Below the pieces are notes generated by a model. That model searched no databases, was not told the origin of the DNA, and saw nothing but the letters and a program-made list of their open reading frames with translations. From Streptomycetaceae bacterium (GTDB lineage Bacteria; Actinomycetota; Actinomycetes; Nanopelagicales; Nanopelagicaceae), in assembly GCA_027488165.1 (NCBI GenBank), contig JAIYCF010000080.1, forward strand, positions 1 through 22,348: DNA of 22,348 nucleotides, written 5' to 3'. The position numbers and the translations under genes were made by a program. Shown here piece after piece: positions 7,236 to 17,371 of this stretch (positions are counted from its first letter, which is position 1; each line of letters starts with the position of its first letter).

Positions 7236-8423
7236 CTACTTGAAACGTAGGTTGCTCATATAGTTTTCGAAGTTGCGACGAGTCTCACTTACATTGTCGC
7301 CGCCAAATTTTTCAAGAACCGCTTCGGCTAGAACTAACGCTGCCATAGCCTCTGCTACGACTCCCGCTGCAGGAACGGCGCAAACATCAGATCGTTGATT
7401 GATCGCCTTTGCTGCTTCACCGGTCTTTACATCGATCGTGTCGAGCGCCTTTGGCACAGTAGAAATCGGCTTCATGGCAACGCTAACGCGAAGGATTTCA
7501 CCGTTAGACATTCCGCCTTCAGTTCCACCAGCGCGATCGGTGCGACGCTTTATCAATCCGTCAGAGCCACGTTCAATTTCATCGTGTGCCACCGAACCGC
7601 GACGTGTTGCTGTTTGGAAACCATCTCCAATTTCAACACCCTTAATCGCCTGAATTCCCATCATTGCTCCCGCCAATCGCGCATCTAAGCGGCGATCCCA
7701 GTGAACATGCGAACCGAGTCCGGGTGGCAAGTTGTAAGCAAGAACTTCGCATACGCCGCCAAGAGTGTCTCCATCAGAATGAGCGGCTTCGATTTCAGCA
7801 ATCATCTTCAGACTGGTTGCAGGATCTGCACATCTAACCTGATCTTGATCAATTCTTGCCATATCTGATTTCTCTGGCAGTTTTGTTCCATCAGGAATTC
7901 GCACCGAACCGATTGATACCACGTGGCTCAAAATAGTTACGCCAACGCTCTGTTCAAGAAACGCTCGGGCGACCGCACCGAGTGCAACTCGTGCTGCAGT
8001 TTCACGAGCGCTTGCTCGCTCAAGAATTGGTCGAGCATCATCTAAATCGTACTTCTGCATGCCAACTAAATCTGCATGTCCTGGACGCGGTCTGGTCAAA
8101 GGTGCATTTCGCGCTAAATCTTTAATCTCTTCTTCAGGCACGGGATCAGCAGACATCACCTTTTCCCACTTCGGCCACTCGGAATTACCGACTTGAATCG
8201 AAATTGGACCACCTTGAGTTAAACCAAGACGAATGCCACCAAGAATGGAAATTTTATCGGCTTCGAAATTCTGTCTCGCCCCGCGACCAAAACCTAAGCG
8301 ACGTCTTGCTAGATGAAAATCAATATCTTTCGATGAGATCTCTACGTTTGCAGGTATGCCCTCGATTATCGCCGAAAGGGCTGGGCCATGAGATTCACCT
8401 GCTGTTAACCAACGCACTCGCAT
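7236..8423 (-). CDS. aroC: Chorismate synthase
   Basis: FMN-dependent lyase that converts EPSP to chorismate, the branch point for aromatic amino acids and folate. With the ATG at 8423 it has 395 residues and begins [14 protein letters not shown], as family members do; a longer in-frame start would add 23 unrelated residues. GESHGP is at 9-14 (catalytic His12), RPGHADL at 113-119 (His116) and [16 protein letters not shown] at 135-150. [12 protein letters not shown] block follows near residue 300. It lies 19 bases after the A24 peptidase gene. No good Shine-Dalgarno is placed before the ATG, so initiation is either leaderless or coupled to the gene before it. EPSP synthase (aroA) is not in the window. 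Confidence 0.96.
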   Translation of the reverse strand: MRVRWLTAGESHGPALSAIIEGIPANVEISSKDIDFHLARRRLGFGRGARQNFEADKISILGGIRLGLTQGGPISIQVGNSEWPKWEKVMSADPVPEEEIKDLARNAPLTRPRPGHADLVGMQKYDLDDARPILERASARETAARVALGAVARAFLEQSVGVTILSHVVSIGSVRIPDGTKLPEKSDMARIDQDQVRCADPATSLKMIAEIEAAHSDGDTLGGVCEVLAYNLPPGLGSHVHWDRRLDARLAGAMMGIQAIKGVEIGDGFQTATRRGSVAHDEIERGSDGLIKRRTDRAGGTEGGMSNGEILRVSVAMKPISTVPKALDTIDVKTGEAAKAINQRSDVCAVPAAGVVAEAMAALVLAEAVLEKFGGDNVSETRRNFENYMSNLRFK

Positions 8424-8442
8424 ATTGTGGCAGATAAGCGCC

Positions 8443-8841
8443 TCATCTCGCGCACCATATAAAGGCGGCGCATATTGCTGGCGCCAATGCAATCGGTTCG
8501 GCTATCGATTTCCTGGAAACTAGATGGATAAACAGAAGTAGCACGCAGGCCACGACAAAACTGATGCATAGTTCGCTCCATCTAGATATCTCCAGCGGCA
8601 GGAAGAATAGGGAAAGGAGCGTTGCTAACTTCACATCGCCAGCGCCCAAACCGCAGGAGATCGCTAGTGATCCAACGAGCAAGGTTGCTAGAGAGCTCAG
8701 CAAATAGAACTGACCATCGACGATTACTGTGATTGCAGACAAACAAATCCCGACAACAATAAGTGTGCGATTTCTGATTTTATGGCTTGCAAGATCAAAT
8801 ATCGAGATATAGACAGATGAGATTAGTAGAAATGTAAACAC
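8443..8841 (-). CDS. Minimal A24 prepilin-peptidase-like membrane protein
   Basis: Small hydrophobic protein of 132 residues with about four membrane segments. It shows the two aspartate motifs of the A24 (type IV prepilin peptidase) aspartic proteases: Asp16 in [11 protein letters not shown], and Asp69 in GLGAGDVK, which contains the GXGDXK signature. The cysteine-rich methyltransferase domain of full-length PilD is absent, as in short CpaA/TadV-type and similar actinobacterial proteins. The start is GTG with no clear ribosome site, 56 bases after aroE. A similar short A24-like gene lies next to aroE in Mycobacterium (Rv2551c, from memory), so the position is conserved. No pilin or Tad genes are in the window, and the substrate is unknown. 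Confidence 0.8.
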   Translation of the reverse strand: MFTFLLISSVYISIFDLASHKIRNRTLIVVGICLSAITVIVDGQFYLLSSLATLLVGSLAISCGLGAGDVKLATLLSLFFLPLEISRWSELCISFVVACVLLLFIHLVSRKSIAEPIALAPAICAAFIWCAR

Positions 8842-8897
8842 GCGACGAAGTTAGTGGCTTGGCGTCTTTGATTGATAACGCGCGGCAAAACTGTGAA

Positions 8898-9725
8898 TTA
8901 CTGGAAGGCGTTGTTCAGCGCTGACCTTAGCTCGCCATCAATAATCTCTCTACCTAGTGGATAGACCATGTTGATCTGATCGATACCCTGATAGAGGAGA
9001 AGTTCGAGACCACTAATCACCTTTCCCCCACCATCGGACCAACGTCGCGCAATAAGAGTTGGCCACGGTTTATACAAGACATCAAAGAGCAGGCCTTCTA
9101 CCTGCGAGGGAATATTCTCGGCAACTAAATCAGCCGCGCCCGAAGGAGTTGTGTTTACAACTAGATCGAAATCTCGAAGATCGATTTGATCATCCCAAGC
9201 AATAAATTCGGGTACGACCTTTCTAAAGCATGCCGCTATACCTGCGTTACGTCTAACGCTTCTACCCATTATTGAAACGCTCTGAGCAATGTCATCGAGC
9301 GCACCTGCAACAGCGCGAGCAGTACCGCCGGCACCTAAAATCAAAACTGAATTGAAGTGATCGTAGCCAGCGTTTGCTAACGCTTTGATAAAACCTGAGC
9401 CATCGGTACTAGTAGCGCTCCAACCAGAAACTTTCTTCACAAGGGTATTTACTGATTGAATTCTTTCGGAAAGTTCATCGATCTCGATGTTTGACTGGTG
9501 CGCAATAGCGAGGACTTCTTCCTTGAGAGGCATAGTCAGAGATAGATAGTCATAACTTTGACCGCGGCTCTTGAGAAACTCTGCTAGCCCACCACTCTCG
9601 ACTTCGATAGCCTCATATCTGCCTGCTATACCAAGCACATCGAACGCCTTGCCATGTAATACCGGCGAGAGTGAATGGGCGATCGGAAAGCCAAGAACTG
9701 CTGCGTTAATGCTCTTATCACTCAT
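8898..9725 (-). CDS. aroE: Shikimate dehydrogenase
   Basis: NADPH-dependent reduction of 3-dehydroshikimate to shikimate. It has 275 residues, the usual length. The substrate-binding GFPIAHSLSPVLHG is at 12-25. The catalytic Lys68 lies in LTMPLKEEV, where the family often has NVTxPxK. Asn93 is in SVNTL and the Asp108 motif is TDGSGF. The nucleotide-binding GAGGTARA is at 131-138, followed by NTTPSG and a C-terminal YQG motif in LLLYQGIDQ. The ATG is seven bases after the mltG stop with a weak AAAG site. The LTMPLKE variant keeps the catalytic lysine, so activity is expected. Confidence 0.95.
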   Translation of the reverse strand: MSDKSINAAVLGFPIAHSLSPVLHGKAFDVLGIAGRYEAIEVESGGLAEFLKSRGQSYDYLSLTMPLKEEVLAIAHQSNIEIDELSERIQSVNTLVKKVSGWSATSTDGSGFIKALANAGYDHFNSVLILGAGGTARAVAGALDDIAQSVSIMGRSVRRNAGIAACFRKVVPEFIAWDDQIDLRDFDLVVNTTPSGAADLVAENIPSQVEGLLFDVLYKPWPTLIARRWSDGGGKVISGLELLLYQGIDQINMVYPLGREIIDGELRSALNNAFQ

Positions 9726-9732
9726 GCTTTAA

Positions 9733-10785
9733 TCACTCTTTGCTCTCAAATAAACCAGCACGTAAGTTCTTCTTGTATTCCACTTTCCAGACGCCAAACT
9801 CTTCAAATGATGAGGTAAATCTAGTGTCATTTGGTGCAACGGTGATGAAGTAAATCCAATCACCGGGTTCTGGGTTAACCGCGGCTTGCAGAGCTTGTCT
9901 TCCGGGATTTCCAATAGGCCCTGGAGGTAGGCCGTACTTTCGGTAGGTGTTATATGGAGAATTCAACAAGGTCGATTTGGTGCTTAGAAAGATATTACCC
10001 CGCAGTTTCTGAGCAAAATGAACAGTTGAATCCATCTGCAGCGGCATACCTTTTTCCAGGCGGTTTCGAATAACGCGTGAGACCTTTGTAAAGTCTTGCA
10101 GGCCACCTTCGGCTTGAATAATTGAGGCGATGATTAAGATTTCTTGCACGCTGAACTTTCCATTGGATTCTGAAATCCCTGCGCTCTTCATCTCATCCTG
10201 TGCTCTCTCAACCATAGTCGTTATAGCGTCGGCTGCAGATGTTCCCTTTGCGAACGAGTACTGCGCAGGAAAGAGAAGTCCTTCTAAAGATTTGAATCCC
10301 GCTGGCAACTTCAACTGCGCAAGCGCCTCTTTGATATCTCTTTGCGAGTATCCGGCTTTGACCATATCTTGGAAAACTTCCGAGTTCCATTCACCTTCGA
10401 CGATATTAATTAGCCCAGCGATTCTTTTATTATCTAGAAGTTGCTCGAGGGCATCCTTTGCGCAAAGTTGGGGAGAAATCATGTGAGAACCTGGCGCAAT
10501 TTTTCCCGCGCGCGCATCGCCTACTGCAACTCCGAAGAACGCTCTCGCTGATTTAACGACCCCTTTTTCAAAGAGTTGGGCGGCGATATCTGATCCAGTG
10601 GCACCTGCAGCGATTTCGATCGCCACATCTTTATCCGAAATCTCCTTTGAAATTGGAGCGCCATCGGTGCAAGAGAAATCAGGTGCGGCAGATGTCTTGC
10701 GAAGTTCGTGAACTCCTCCGGTGAAAAGGAAAACAAAAGAAAGCGCTAGCCCGACGCGTAAGATCGCCTTTCTATCTCTTATCAA
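9733..10785 (-). CDS. mltG: Endolytic murein transglycosylase MltG (YceG-like)
   Basis: Membrane-anchored enzyme that cleaves nascent glycan strands and helps set peptidoglycan strand length. It has 350 residues: a short basic N terminus, one membrane segment at about 9-25, a LysM-like region at about 45-130, then the YceG catalytic domain. Family marks are ILIIASIIQAEGG (216-228), RVIRNRLEKGMPLQMDSTV (237-255) and NSPYNTYRKYGLPPGPIGNPG (275-295). The first Glu of the common ASIVExE motif is Gln224 here, while Glu226 is kept. The start is TTG; no ATG or GTG fits, and it overlaps the end of ruvX by 14 bases. Its place between ruvX and aroE matches Mycobacterium (Rv2553c). Confidence 0.93.
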   Translation of the reverse strand: MIRDRKAILRVGLALSFVFLFTGGVHELRKTSAAPDFSCTDGAPISKEISDKDVAIEIAAGATGSDIAAQLFEKGVVKSARAFFGVAVGDARAGKIAPGSHMISPQLCAKDALEQLLDNKRIAGLINIVEGEWNSEVFQDMVKAGYSQRDIKEALAQLKLPAGFKSLEGLLFPAQYSFAKGTSAADAITTMVERAQDEMKSAGISESNGKFSVQEILIIASIIQAEGGLQDFTKVSRVIRNRLEKGMPLQMDSTVHFAQKLRGNIFLSTKSTLLNSPYNTYRKYGLPPGPIGNPGRQALQAAVNPEPGDWIYFITVAPNDTRFTSSFEEFGVWKVEYKKNLRAGLFESKE

Positions 10786-11194
10786 TAGAAAGCCCTTGTT
10801 CGAGAATGGCTACTGCGGCGGCGCTATCAATCAACTTTTTCGCACTCTTTGCATCAATCCCGGCATCTCTTAACTGTCGACTAGCCGAAACAGTAGATAG
10901 ACGTTCATCAACCATTGTTATTTCGATATCAAACTTTGAACTGAGTAATTCGGCGAACTTCAGCGCCTTATCGGATGATGGAGAATCAGCGCCGCTGAGT
11001 TGCTTCGGTTCTCCGATATAAAACTTTACTGGCTCATACTCTTGTACCAACTCATTGATTTTTACGATCAAGTTAGGGTCCTTACTCTGTAGGACATCTA
11101 ACGGCGTAGCCACCAAACCATCAGGGTCACATATGGCAACACCGATACGGACATCGCCATAATCAAATGCGATGCGCCGGCCTAGCCTTGCCAT
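10772..11194 (-). CDS. ruvX: RuvX/YqgF RNase H-fold nuclease
   Basis: Small RNase H-fold protein, linked in other bacteria to 16S rRNA 5'-end maturation and to Holliday-junction resolution. It has 140 residues. The acidic active-site positions are seen in AFDYGDVRIGVAI (9-21, Asp11), in MVDERLST (about 94-101, Glu) and in LIDSAAAVAILEQ (about 121-133, Asp). The ATG overlaps the alaS stop by one base (TAATG), and the end overlaps mltG by 14 bases, so alaS-ruvX-mltG is one translated unit. This order is standard in actinobacteria and in many Firmicutes. Confidence 0.95.
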   Translation of the reverse strand: MARLGRRIAFDYGDVRIGVAICDPDGLVATPLDVLQSKDPNLIVKINELVQEYEPVKFYIGEPKQLSGADSPSSDKALKFAELLSSKFDIEITMVDERLSTVSASRQLRDAGIDAKSAKKLIDSAAAVAILEQGLSIDKR

Positions 11195-13869
11195 TACTTC
11201 CCGCTTACAGCGAGTTCAATCGCCTGCAGCGCTTTATCGATCGCTGAGATGTCAGTACCGCCACCTTGTGCGAAATCATCTTTACCGCCACCGCCACCGC
11301 CAAGAACGGTTGAACCAACCTTGACGAGAGCGCCGGCTTTTGCACCTCGGGTACGCGCAGCATCGCTGACTGCAACTACAAGAACTGGCTTACCTTCTAC
11401 GACGCTCACCAATGCAACAACGCTATCGGAATCCCGATTGCGAAGTTCGAGGGCGATCTTACGAAGATCATCAACTGCTATGCCATCTGGAATGCGAGTG
11501 GAGATAAGCGTTGTCTCTCCGACCTTCTTCGCACCTGAAGCAAAACTCGCGATGTCAGCCATAGCAGCAGCTGATCTAACTTGTGCCAATTCTTTTTCGA
11601 TCTCTTTAAACTTAATCAATAGATCTGAAATTCGTTCTGGTAACTCTTCTGTACGCGAGCCCTTGATTAACGATGTCAGTGAGTTGAGTAAAACATGTTC
11701 GCGCGCCAAGAAACGATAGGCATCTACTCCAACAAGAGCTTCCACGCGGCGAACTCCTGCGCCAATCGAAGATTCACTGAGTAGCTTTACAACACCTAAT
11801 TGCCCGGAACGCTGTACGTGCGTTCCGCCGCAGAGTTCGCGCGCCCAATCTCCAACTGAAACTACGCGAACCCGATCGCCGTACTTCTCTCCGAAGAGCG
11901 CCATCGCGCCTAACTTCTTGGCTTCATCTTGTGACATAACCTCTGCGCTTACTTCGAGGTTATCTAATAGAAGGGTATTTACACGCGCTTCAACATCATT
12001 GAGTACGCCTTCTGAAACTGCGCCCGTTGATGGGAAGTCGAAACGAAAACGTCCGGGAGAATTCTCTGAACCAGCTTGAGTAGCAGTCTCACCCAATATC
12101 TCGCGAAAGGCTTTGTGAACCATATGAGTCGCAGTGTGTGCGCGAGATATACCATCGCGACGCTCTTGATCGATAGTGGCAAGACCTTTATCTCCAACAA
12201 CAACTTCACCTGAGATGACTCGACCGCGATGAACGGATAACCCAGTAACTGGAGATTGAACGTCATCAACTTCAACAACCGCTCCATTGCTTAGGACAAT
12301 GCGTCCGCCATCTGCTAGCTGACCGCCGCCTTCCGCATAGAAAGGTGTGCGATCTAAAACGATTTCGACATCGCTTCCGGCTCTTGCCGAAGAAACAGAG
12401 ACTCCATCGACTAAAACGCCGTTAACTTGAGATTCAGTTTCAGTCTTCGTGTAACCAAGGAATTCAGATGCGCCTTTGTTATCAGCGATCTTCTTGTACT
12501 CACTTAGATCGGTATGCCCGCTCTTCTTTGCCTTAGCATCGGCCTTCGCGCGATCGCGTTGCTCTTTCATCAAGCGAGTAAAGCCCGCCTCATCAACTTC
12601 GAGGCCCTCTTCACGCGCCATTTCCAGCGTCAAGTCAAAAGGGAATCCATATGTGTCGTGCAATTTAAAGACTTCTTCGCCAGGAAGTACTGACTTTTTA
12701 GATTTCTTCAACTCAGATGAAGCCATGTCAAAGATCTGAGTGCCGCTCTTCAGTGTTTGAAGAAATGATTCTTCTTCTGAAACTGAAACTGCCAAGATTC
12801 GCTTCTTATCTGTGATCAATTCTGGATACTGTGGACCCATCGCTCCAATGGCTGCAACGGTGAGCTCGGACATTATTGGATCATTGGTTCCGAGTAGGCG
12901 CATATTGCGGATGGTGCGACGCATCATTCGTCGTAGAACATAACCGCGGCCTTCATTACCGGGGGTAACTCCATCACCGATCAACATTGCAGATGTTCGA
13001 GCATGATCAGCGATTACGCGAAGTGCAACATCTGACTTTTCAGATGAACCGTACTTAACCCCGGTTAACTCCATCGCCTTGCTCAAAATCTGCATCGTTG
13101 TATCGATTTCGTAAATATTCTCTACACCTTGTAACAGTGCAGCCGTGCGCTCTAGACCAAGTCCGGTATCAATGCTCTTCGCTGGAAGCTCACCCAAAAT
13201 TGGATAACTATCTTTACCGCCACCGGCTCCACGTTCATTCTGCATGAAGACCAGGTTCCAAATTTCCAAATAGCGATTTTCATCAGCTATTGGCCCACCA
13301 TCTTTACCGTAGGCGGGACCACGATCAAAATAAATTTCAGAGCAAGGCCCACACGGCCCTGGTACGCCCATCGACCAGAAGTTATCTGCCATATCGCGAC
13401 GTTGAATTCGTTCTTTAGGAATGCCGATCTTCTTATGCCAGATATCTGCAGCTTCATCATCGGTCAGATAAACAGTTACCCATAATTTATCTTCAGGAAA
13501 ACCATAACCACCATCAGCGATGGGTCGCGTTAAGAGATCCCAGGCTAGTGCAATCGCACCCTCTTTGAAGTAATCACCAAACGAGAAGTTTCCACACATC
13601 TGAAAGAACGAGGCATGTCGGGTCGTCTTGCCAACTTCATCGATATCTAAGGTACGGACACATTTTTGAACAGAGGTTGCGCGCTTATACGGTGGTGTGA
13701 CCTCGCCGAGAAAATATGGCTTAAATGGAACCATTCCGGCATTGACCAGGAGGAGGTTTGGATCGTCAGCTATTAAAGATGCTGAGGGAACAACGGTATG
13801 GGTTAAACCTTCGCGGTTATCGCTTTCGAAAAAGCGCAGCCAGCGGGAACGTATCTCGGCGGATTCCAC
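11194..13869 (-). CDS. alaS: Alanine-tRNA ligase
   Basis: Class II synthetase that charges tRNA-Ala and edits mischarged Ser/Gly. It has 891 residues, full length. The N terminus reads [16 protein letters not shown], typical of AlaRS, followed by the catalytic core with [22 protein letters not shown] (84-105) and the motif-3-like [12 protein letters not shown] (237-248). The editing domain has its zinc ligands in HTATH (His578, His582) and CGGTH (Cys680, His684). A C-Ala domain ends in a glycine-rich [17 protein letters not shown] (857-873). The start is GTG, nine bases after the DUF948 gene, with no recognisable ribosome site. No T-box leader is visible upstream. Confidence 0.98.
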   Translation of the reverse strand: MESAEIRSRWLRFFESDNREGLTHTVVPSASLIADDPNLLLVNAGMVPFKPYFLGEVTPPYKRATSVQKCVRTLDIDEVGKTTRHASFFQMCGNFSFGDYFKEGAIALAWDLLTRPIADGGYGFPEDKLWVTVYLTDDEAADIWHKKIGIPKERIQRRDMADNFWSMGVPGPCGPCSEIYFDRGPAYGKDGGPIADENRYLEIWNLVFMQNERGAGGGKDSYPILGELPAKSIDTGLGLERTAALLQGVENIYEIDTTMQILSKAMELTGVKYGSSEKSDVALRVIADHARTSAMLIGDGVTPGNEGRGYVLRRMMRRTIRNMRLLGTNDPIMSELTVAAIGAMGPQYPELITDKKRILAVSVSEEESFLQTLKSGTQIFDMASSELKKSKKSVLPGEEVFKLHDTYGFPFDLTLEMAREEGLEVDEAGFTRLMKEQRDRAKADAKAKKSGHTDLSEYKKIADNKGASEFLGYTKTETESQVNGVLVDGVSVSSARAGSDVEIVLDRTPFYAEGGGQLADGGRIVLSNGAVVEVDDVQSPVTGLSVHRGRVISGEVVVGDKGLATIDQERRDGISRAHTATHMVHKAFREILGETATQAGSENSPGRFRFDFPSTGAVSEGVLNDVEARVNTLLLDNLEVSAEVMSQDEAKKLGAMALFGEKYGDRVRVVSVGDWARELCGGTHVQRSGQLGVVKLLSESSIGAGVRRVEALVGVDAYRFLAREHVLLNSLTSLIKGSRTEELPERISDLLIKFKEIEKELAQVRSAAAMADIASFASGAKKVGETTLISTRIPDGIAVDDLRKIALELRNRDSDSVVALVSVVEGKPVLVVAVSDAARTRGAKAGALVKVGSTVLGGGGGGKDDFAQGGGTDISAIDKALQAIELAVSGK

Positions 13870-13878
13870 GTTTGGAGA

Positions 13879-14250
13879 TCACTCAGCCTTCTTCTTCTTT
13901 TTTGAACGAGATTTACTCATGCCAGCAGCGCTAATCAGCGCGCCCGCGACCTTTACGGCAGGTCCACTCTTATCCATAAAACCGGATGTTGCATCAGCAA
14001 CTTTTGTCGTTACATCTTCTACGTTCTTAGTGATGCGCGCAAAACTTTCTAGCGGGCTATTTACCAACTCAACCGTGCGGGTTGACTCATGGATCAGCGG
14101 TGCAGTCTCATCGGTGAGAGTTTTAAGTGACGCCTTGGCTTCATCAATGAAACGCCCGACCCTAACTACCGCATATGAAATGGCGATGGCGATTACAAGT
14201 AGTGAGCATGCTGCAATTATCGTTGCAACTCCGCCTGGACCAGTAACCAT
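13879..14250 (-). CDS. DUF948-family small membrane protein
   Basis: Protein of 123 residues with one N-terminal membrane segment (about residues 8-31 from the chosen ATG), then a region rich in alternating polar and apolar residues that could form a coiled coil. It ends in a lysine-rich tail (KSRSKKKKKAE). The layout fits DUF948, a family of unknown function often found just ahead of alaS in actinobacteria. The ATG at 14250 has a GAGGG ribosome site five bases upstream; a GTG 12 bases earlier is less likely. No catalytic residues are evident. A function near the membrane or cell envelope is only a guess. Confidence 0.8.
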   Translation of the reverse strand: MVTGPGGVATIIAACSLLVIAIAISYAVVRVGRFIDEAKASLKTLTDETAPLIHESTRTVELVNSPLESFARITKNVEDVTTKVADATSGFMDKSGPAVKVAGALISAAGMSKSRSKKKKKAE

Positions 14251-14265
14251 CTCTACCCTCACTTA

Positions 14266-14294
14266 CTTCTACTAGCGCTTCTGCTAATGCTCAA
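14266..14294 (-). promoter_or_regulatory. Possible promoter for the DUF948-alaS-ruvX-mltG-aro block
   Basis: On the minus strand TTGAGC (14294-14289) and TAGAAG (14271-14266) are separated by exactly 17 bases, matching -35/-10 consensus at four of six positions each. This lies in the 75-base gap between aspS and the DUF948 gene. The predicted start point (near 14259) would leave a leader of about nine bases, which barely includes the GAGGG ribosome site. Confidence 0.33.
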
Positions 14295-14325
14295 CTAATA
14301 ATCGCTAGCCTACCTGAGATAGCCG

Positions 14326-16074
14326 TTACTTCTGGCTTTCTACCTTTGCAGCCCCATCAATTCCACTCTCTTTGCGCTGTGCAGGAGTAATTGGCGTTGG
14401 CGCCCCAGTAAGCGGATCTCCCCCACTTGCCGTCTTTGGGAAGGCGATAACTTCTCGAATCGAGTCGCTGCCTGTGAGGAGCGCACAAACGCGATCCAGA
14501 CCAAGTGCGATTCCACCGTGCGGAGGCGGTCCGTAATTGAATGCTTCTAGTAAGAAGCCAAATTTGCTCATCGCTTCTTCATCGCTTAAGCCAATTACGT
14601 TAAAGACATCTTTTTGAATCTGACGATCGTGGATACGAATCGATCCACCACCGAGTTCGGTGCCGTTAAGAACTATGTCGTATGCATATGCCAATGCATT
14701 TGCCGGATCAGATGCAAATGTCTTGGAGAACTCTGGCTTTGGACCAGTAAATGGATGGTGCACAGCCGTCCAGCCACCGTTGTCGGTTGGTTCGAACATA
14801 GGTGCATCGACAACCCAAAGGAATTCCCATGCACCATCTGCAATTAAATTGCAGCGCTTGCCAATTTCTAAACGAACTGCACCGAGAAGTGAAAGTGATG
14901 CTGAGCGCTCACCCGCGGCAAAGAAGATTGCGTCTCCTGGCTTTGCGCCAGCGGCCGAAACGATTCCGGCAGTTTCCTTCTCAGAAATGTTCTTTGAAAC
15001 CGGTCCGCCCAGCGTTCCATCTTCATTAACCAGGATGTAGGCAAGACCCTTTGCACCGCGCGCCTTCGCCCAATCTTGCCAAGCATCTAGTTCGCGACGT
15101 GGTGAAGATGCACCCCCTGGCATAACAACGCTGCCCACGTAAGGTGCTTGGAATACACGGAATTCGGTATCTTTGAAAAATTCAGTTTGCTCAATCAACT
15201 GCAAACCAAAACGAAGATCTGGTTTATCCGAGCCATAGTTCTGCATCGCATCGGCGTAGGTCATGTGGCGAATCGGAGTTGGAATATCGTAACCAACCGC
15301 TTCTTTCCAGATCTTTACCAAGAGTTTCTCGGCAACTGCCAAGATATCTGCTTGATCTATGAAAGACATTTCTATATCTAGTTGAGTAAATTCTGGTTGA
15401 CGATCAGCGCGGAAATCTTCATCGCGGAAACAGCGCGCAATCTGGTAATAACGTTCCATGCCAGCAACCATCAAGAGTTGCTTAAATAGCTGTGGAGATT
15501 GTGGGAGCGCATACCAACTACCTGGTTGGAGGCGAACTGGAACTAAAAAGTCACGTGCACCTTCGGGGGTGCTGCGAGTTAGATAAGGGGTTTCAATCTC
15601 CAAGAAATCAAGATCTTCCATCACTCGACGAATAGTTGAAGTCACCTTTGAACGCAAGCGCATATTTGCTGCTGGTTTTTCGCGACGCAGATCTAAGTAG
15701 CGATATTTAAGGCGTACTTCCTCCGAAATCTCTGCATCGTTTCCACTATCAACAGGAAAGGGAAGCGCAGCGCTCTCACTTAAGACAACAATGTCATCGC
15801 CCATGACTTCTATCGCGCCGGTGGGGTTGGAAGAATTTGCATTTCCTTCAGGGCGCAGAACAACTTCACCCTTAATCTGTAGACACCATTCGGCGCGAAG
15901 AGCACCCGCTAGCGTCTCATCGCGAATAACAACCTGAACTGAACCTGTTGCATCACGCAGATCGATAAAGGCGACTCCACCATGATCGCGGCGGCGAGCT
16001 ACCCAACCAGCCAGGCTAACTGTCTGACCAGCATCGCTCGCACGCAGAGCGCCAGCATCGTGAGTACGTAACAT
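14326..16074 (-). CDS. aspS: Aspartate-tRNA ligase, probably non-discriminating (Asp/Asn)
   Basis: Class II synthetase with a bacterial-type architecture: N-terminal OB-fold anticodon domain, catalytic core and inserted GAD domain. With the ATG at 16074 it has 582 residues; the longer frame adds 32 residues unlike the family, and AAAGGTGG lies just before this ATG. Motif 2 is [19 protein letters not shown] (215-233) and motif 3 is GIALGLDR near 530. His31 in RRRDHGG is the residue tied in other bacteria to relaxed recognition of both tRNA-Asp and tRNA-Asn, with Leu or similar in discriminating enzymes. If so, Asn-tRNA would need the GatCAB amidotransferase, which is not in the window. It follows hisS by 34 bases. 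Confidence 0.97.
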   Translation of the reverse strand: MLRTHDAGALRASDAGQTVSLAGWVARRRDHGGVAFIDLRDATGSVQVVIRDETLAGALRAEWCLQIKGEVVLRPEGNANSSNPTGAIEVMGDDIVVLSESAALPFPVDSGNDAEISEEVRLKYRYLDLRREKPAANMRLRSKVTSTIRRVMEDLDFLEIETPYLTRSTPEGARDFLVPVRLQPGSWYALPQSPQLFKQLLMVAGMERYYQIARCFRDEDFRADRQPEFTQLDIEMSFIDQADILAVAEKLLVKIWKEAVGYDIPTPIRHMTYADAMQNYGSDKPDLRFGLQLIEQTEFFKDTEFRVFQAPYVGSVVMPGGASSPRRELDAWQDWAKARGAKGLAYILVNEDGTLGGPVSKNISEKETAGIVSAAGAKPGDAIFFAAGERSASLSLLGAVRLEIGKRCNLIADGAWEFLWVVDAPMFEPTDNGGWTAVHHPFTGPKPEFSKTFASDPANALAYAYDIVLNGTELGGGSIRIHDRQIQKDVFNVIGLSDEEAMSKFGFLLEAFNYGPPPHGGIALGLDRVCALLTGSDSIREVIAFPKTASGGDPLTGAPTPITPAQRKESGIDGAAKVESQK

Positions 16075-16108
16075 TAAAAAGCCACCTTTAAGTATTGAAC
16101 AACGTTGA

Positions 16109-17371
16109 TCAGATGTCCTCGAATAGAACGCTCTGTAATTGGTCAATCTTAACCGATCTCGTACTGCCATCGCTCATGCGTTTGAGTTCAACGCTGCCTG
16201 AGGCAAGTTCGCTATCGCCTAAAACGATTACGAATCGAGAACCGCTCTTATCCGCCGCCTTCATTGCCCCCTTTAAGGCGCGATCGCCAAAAGCTATCTC
16301 GGTACGAATACCTGCTCCACGCAATTTTGCGGCGATAGTTAGCGATGCGCTCTTCTGGCTTTCGCCGAGAGGAATAATGAAGAGATCTGAGGAGAATTGA
16401 TTTTCAACTAGAACTCCTTCTGCTTGTGCAGCAAGAAGTGCGCGATCAACACCAAGTCCAAATCCAATTCCAGAGAGCGCTTGTCCACCAAGAATCTCCA
16501 TGAGGCCGTCATAGCGACCACCGCCACCAATTCCAGATTGCGCGCCAAGTCCTTCATGAATGAATTCAAAAGTTGTTCCAGTGTAGTAATCCAAACCACG
16601 AACCATCCTAGGATTAACAATGTATTGGATTCCTAGTTGATCGAGATAACCCTTAACGGCTTTGAAGTTTTCTGCAGATTCTTCAGAGAGATAGTCAAGA
16701 AGCAATGGGGCACCTGCCATCGCCGCCTTCATCTCTGGACGCTTATCGTCAAAGAGACGAAGCGGATTGATGGCAGCGCGAGTAGCCGTTGCTTCATCGA
16801 GATCTAACTTGGAGATAAATTTAAGTAAATCAACGCGATGCGCAGCACGTGATTGGGCATCTCCAAGAGAAGTAATCTCCAATCGATAATTCTTTAGACC
16901 CAAAGATTTGAAGCCTTGATCGGCGATTGCAATTACTTCAGCATCAATCGCTGGATCATCTAAACCAATAGCTTCAATCCCGACTTGATAGAACTGGCGA
17001 TAGCGCCCAGCTTGCGGACGTTCAGCTCGGAAGAATGCTCCTGAGTACCAAACTTTAACTGGGAGTTGTCCGCGATCTAACCCCTTCTCGATCACTGCGC
17101 GCATAACACCAGCAGTTCCTTCAGGGCGAAGAGTTATGGAGCGTCCACCGCGATCTTCAAAGGTGTACATCTCCTTAGACACCACATCAGTGGATTCACC
17201 AACGCCGCGAGAGAAGAGAGAAGTATCTTCAAAGACTGGTAACTCCATTAATTGATAACCCGCTAATTTCGCAGGAGCGATAAGAGATTCACGGACCCAT
17301 TCGAAGGCAGCCGAAAGTGGGGGTGCGTATTCGCTTACCCCTTTAGGTGCTTGAATCTTCTCGTACTTCAT
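16109..17371 (-). CDS. hisS: Histidine-tRNA ligase
   Basis: Class II synthetase that charges tRNA-His. It has 420 residues, a normal length. TLRPEGT is at 80-86. Motif 2 [16 protein letters not shown] is at 114-129. The histidine-specific RGLDYYTGT is at 258-266, GGGRYDGL at 283-290 and motif 3 [10 protein letters not shown] at 301-310. A C-terminal anticodon-binding domain follows ([11 protein letters not shown] onward). The ATG overlaps the stop of the MBL-fold gene by four bases, so the two are coupled, and aspS follows after 34 bases. The hisS-aspS pairing downstream of a glyoxalase-like hydrolase is conserved in actinobacteria. Confidence 0.98.
   Translation of the reverse strand: MKYEKIQAPKGVSEYAPPLSAAFEWVRESLIAPAKLAGYQLMELPVFEDTSLFSRGVGESTDVVSKEMYTFEDRGGRSITLRPEGTAGVMRAVIEKGLDRGQLPVKVWYSGAFFRAERPQAGRYRQFYQVGIEAIGLDDPAIDAEVIAIADQGFKSLGLKNYRLEITSLGDAQSRAAHRVDLLKFISKLDLDEATATRAAINPLRLFDDKRPEMKAAMAGAPLLLDYLSEESAENFKAVKGYLDQLGIQYIVNPRMVRGLDYYTGTTFEFIHEGLGAQSGIGGGGRYDGLMEILGGQALSGIGFGLGVDRALLAAQAEGVLVENQFSSDLFIIPLGESQKSASLTIAAKLRGAGIRTEIAFGDRALKGAMKAADKSGSRFVIVLGDSELASGSVELKRMSDGSTRSVKIDQLQSVLFEDI

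Noticed and set aside
8424..8492. Longer aroC frame overlapping the A24 gene
   Set aside because: Chorismate synthases begin a few residues before the GESHGP motif, which fits the ATG at 8423.
13697..14275. Plus-strand frame of 192 codons opposite alaS and the DUF948 gene
   Set aside because: It is antisense to clear genes, has low-complexity Ser/Thr/Ala content and no domain.
16096..16111. 16-base inverted repeat (TGAACAAC/GTTGATCA, one mismatch) at the hisS stop
   Set aside because: It overlaps the hisS stop codon within an apparent operon, has no loop and is short enough to be chance.
16075..16170. Longer aspS frame
   Set aside because: The 32 extra residues overlap the end of hisS and have no family match. 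The ATG at 16074 has AAAGGTGG just upstream and puts His at position 31 as in other AspRS.
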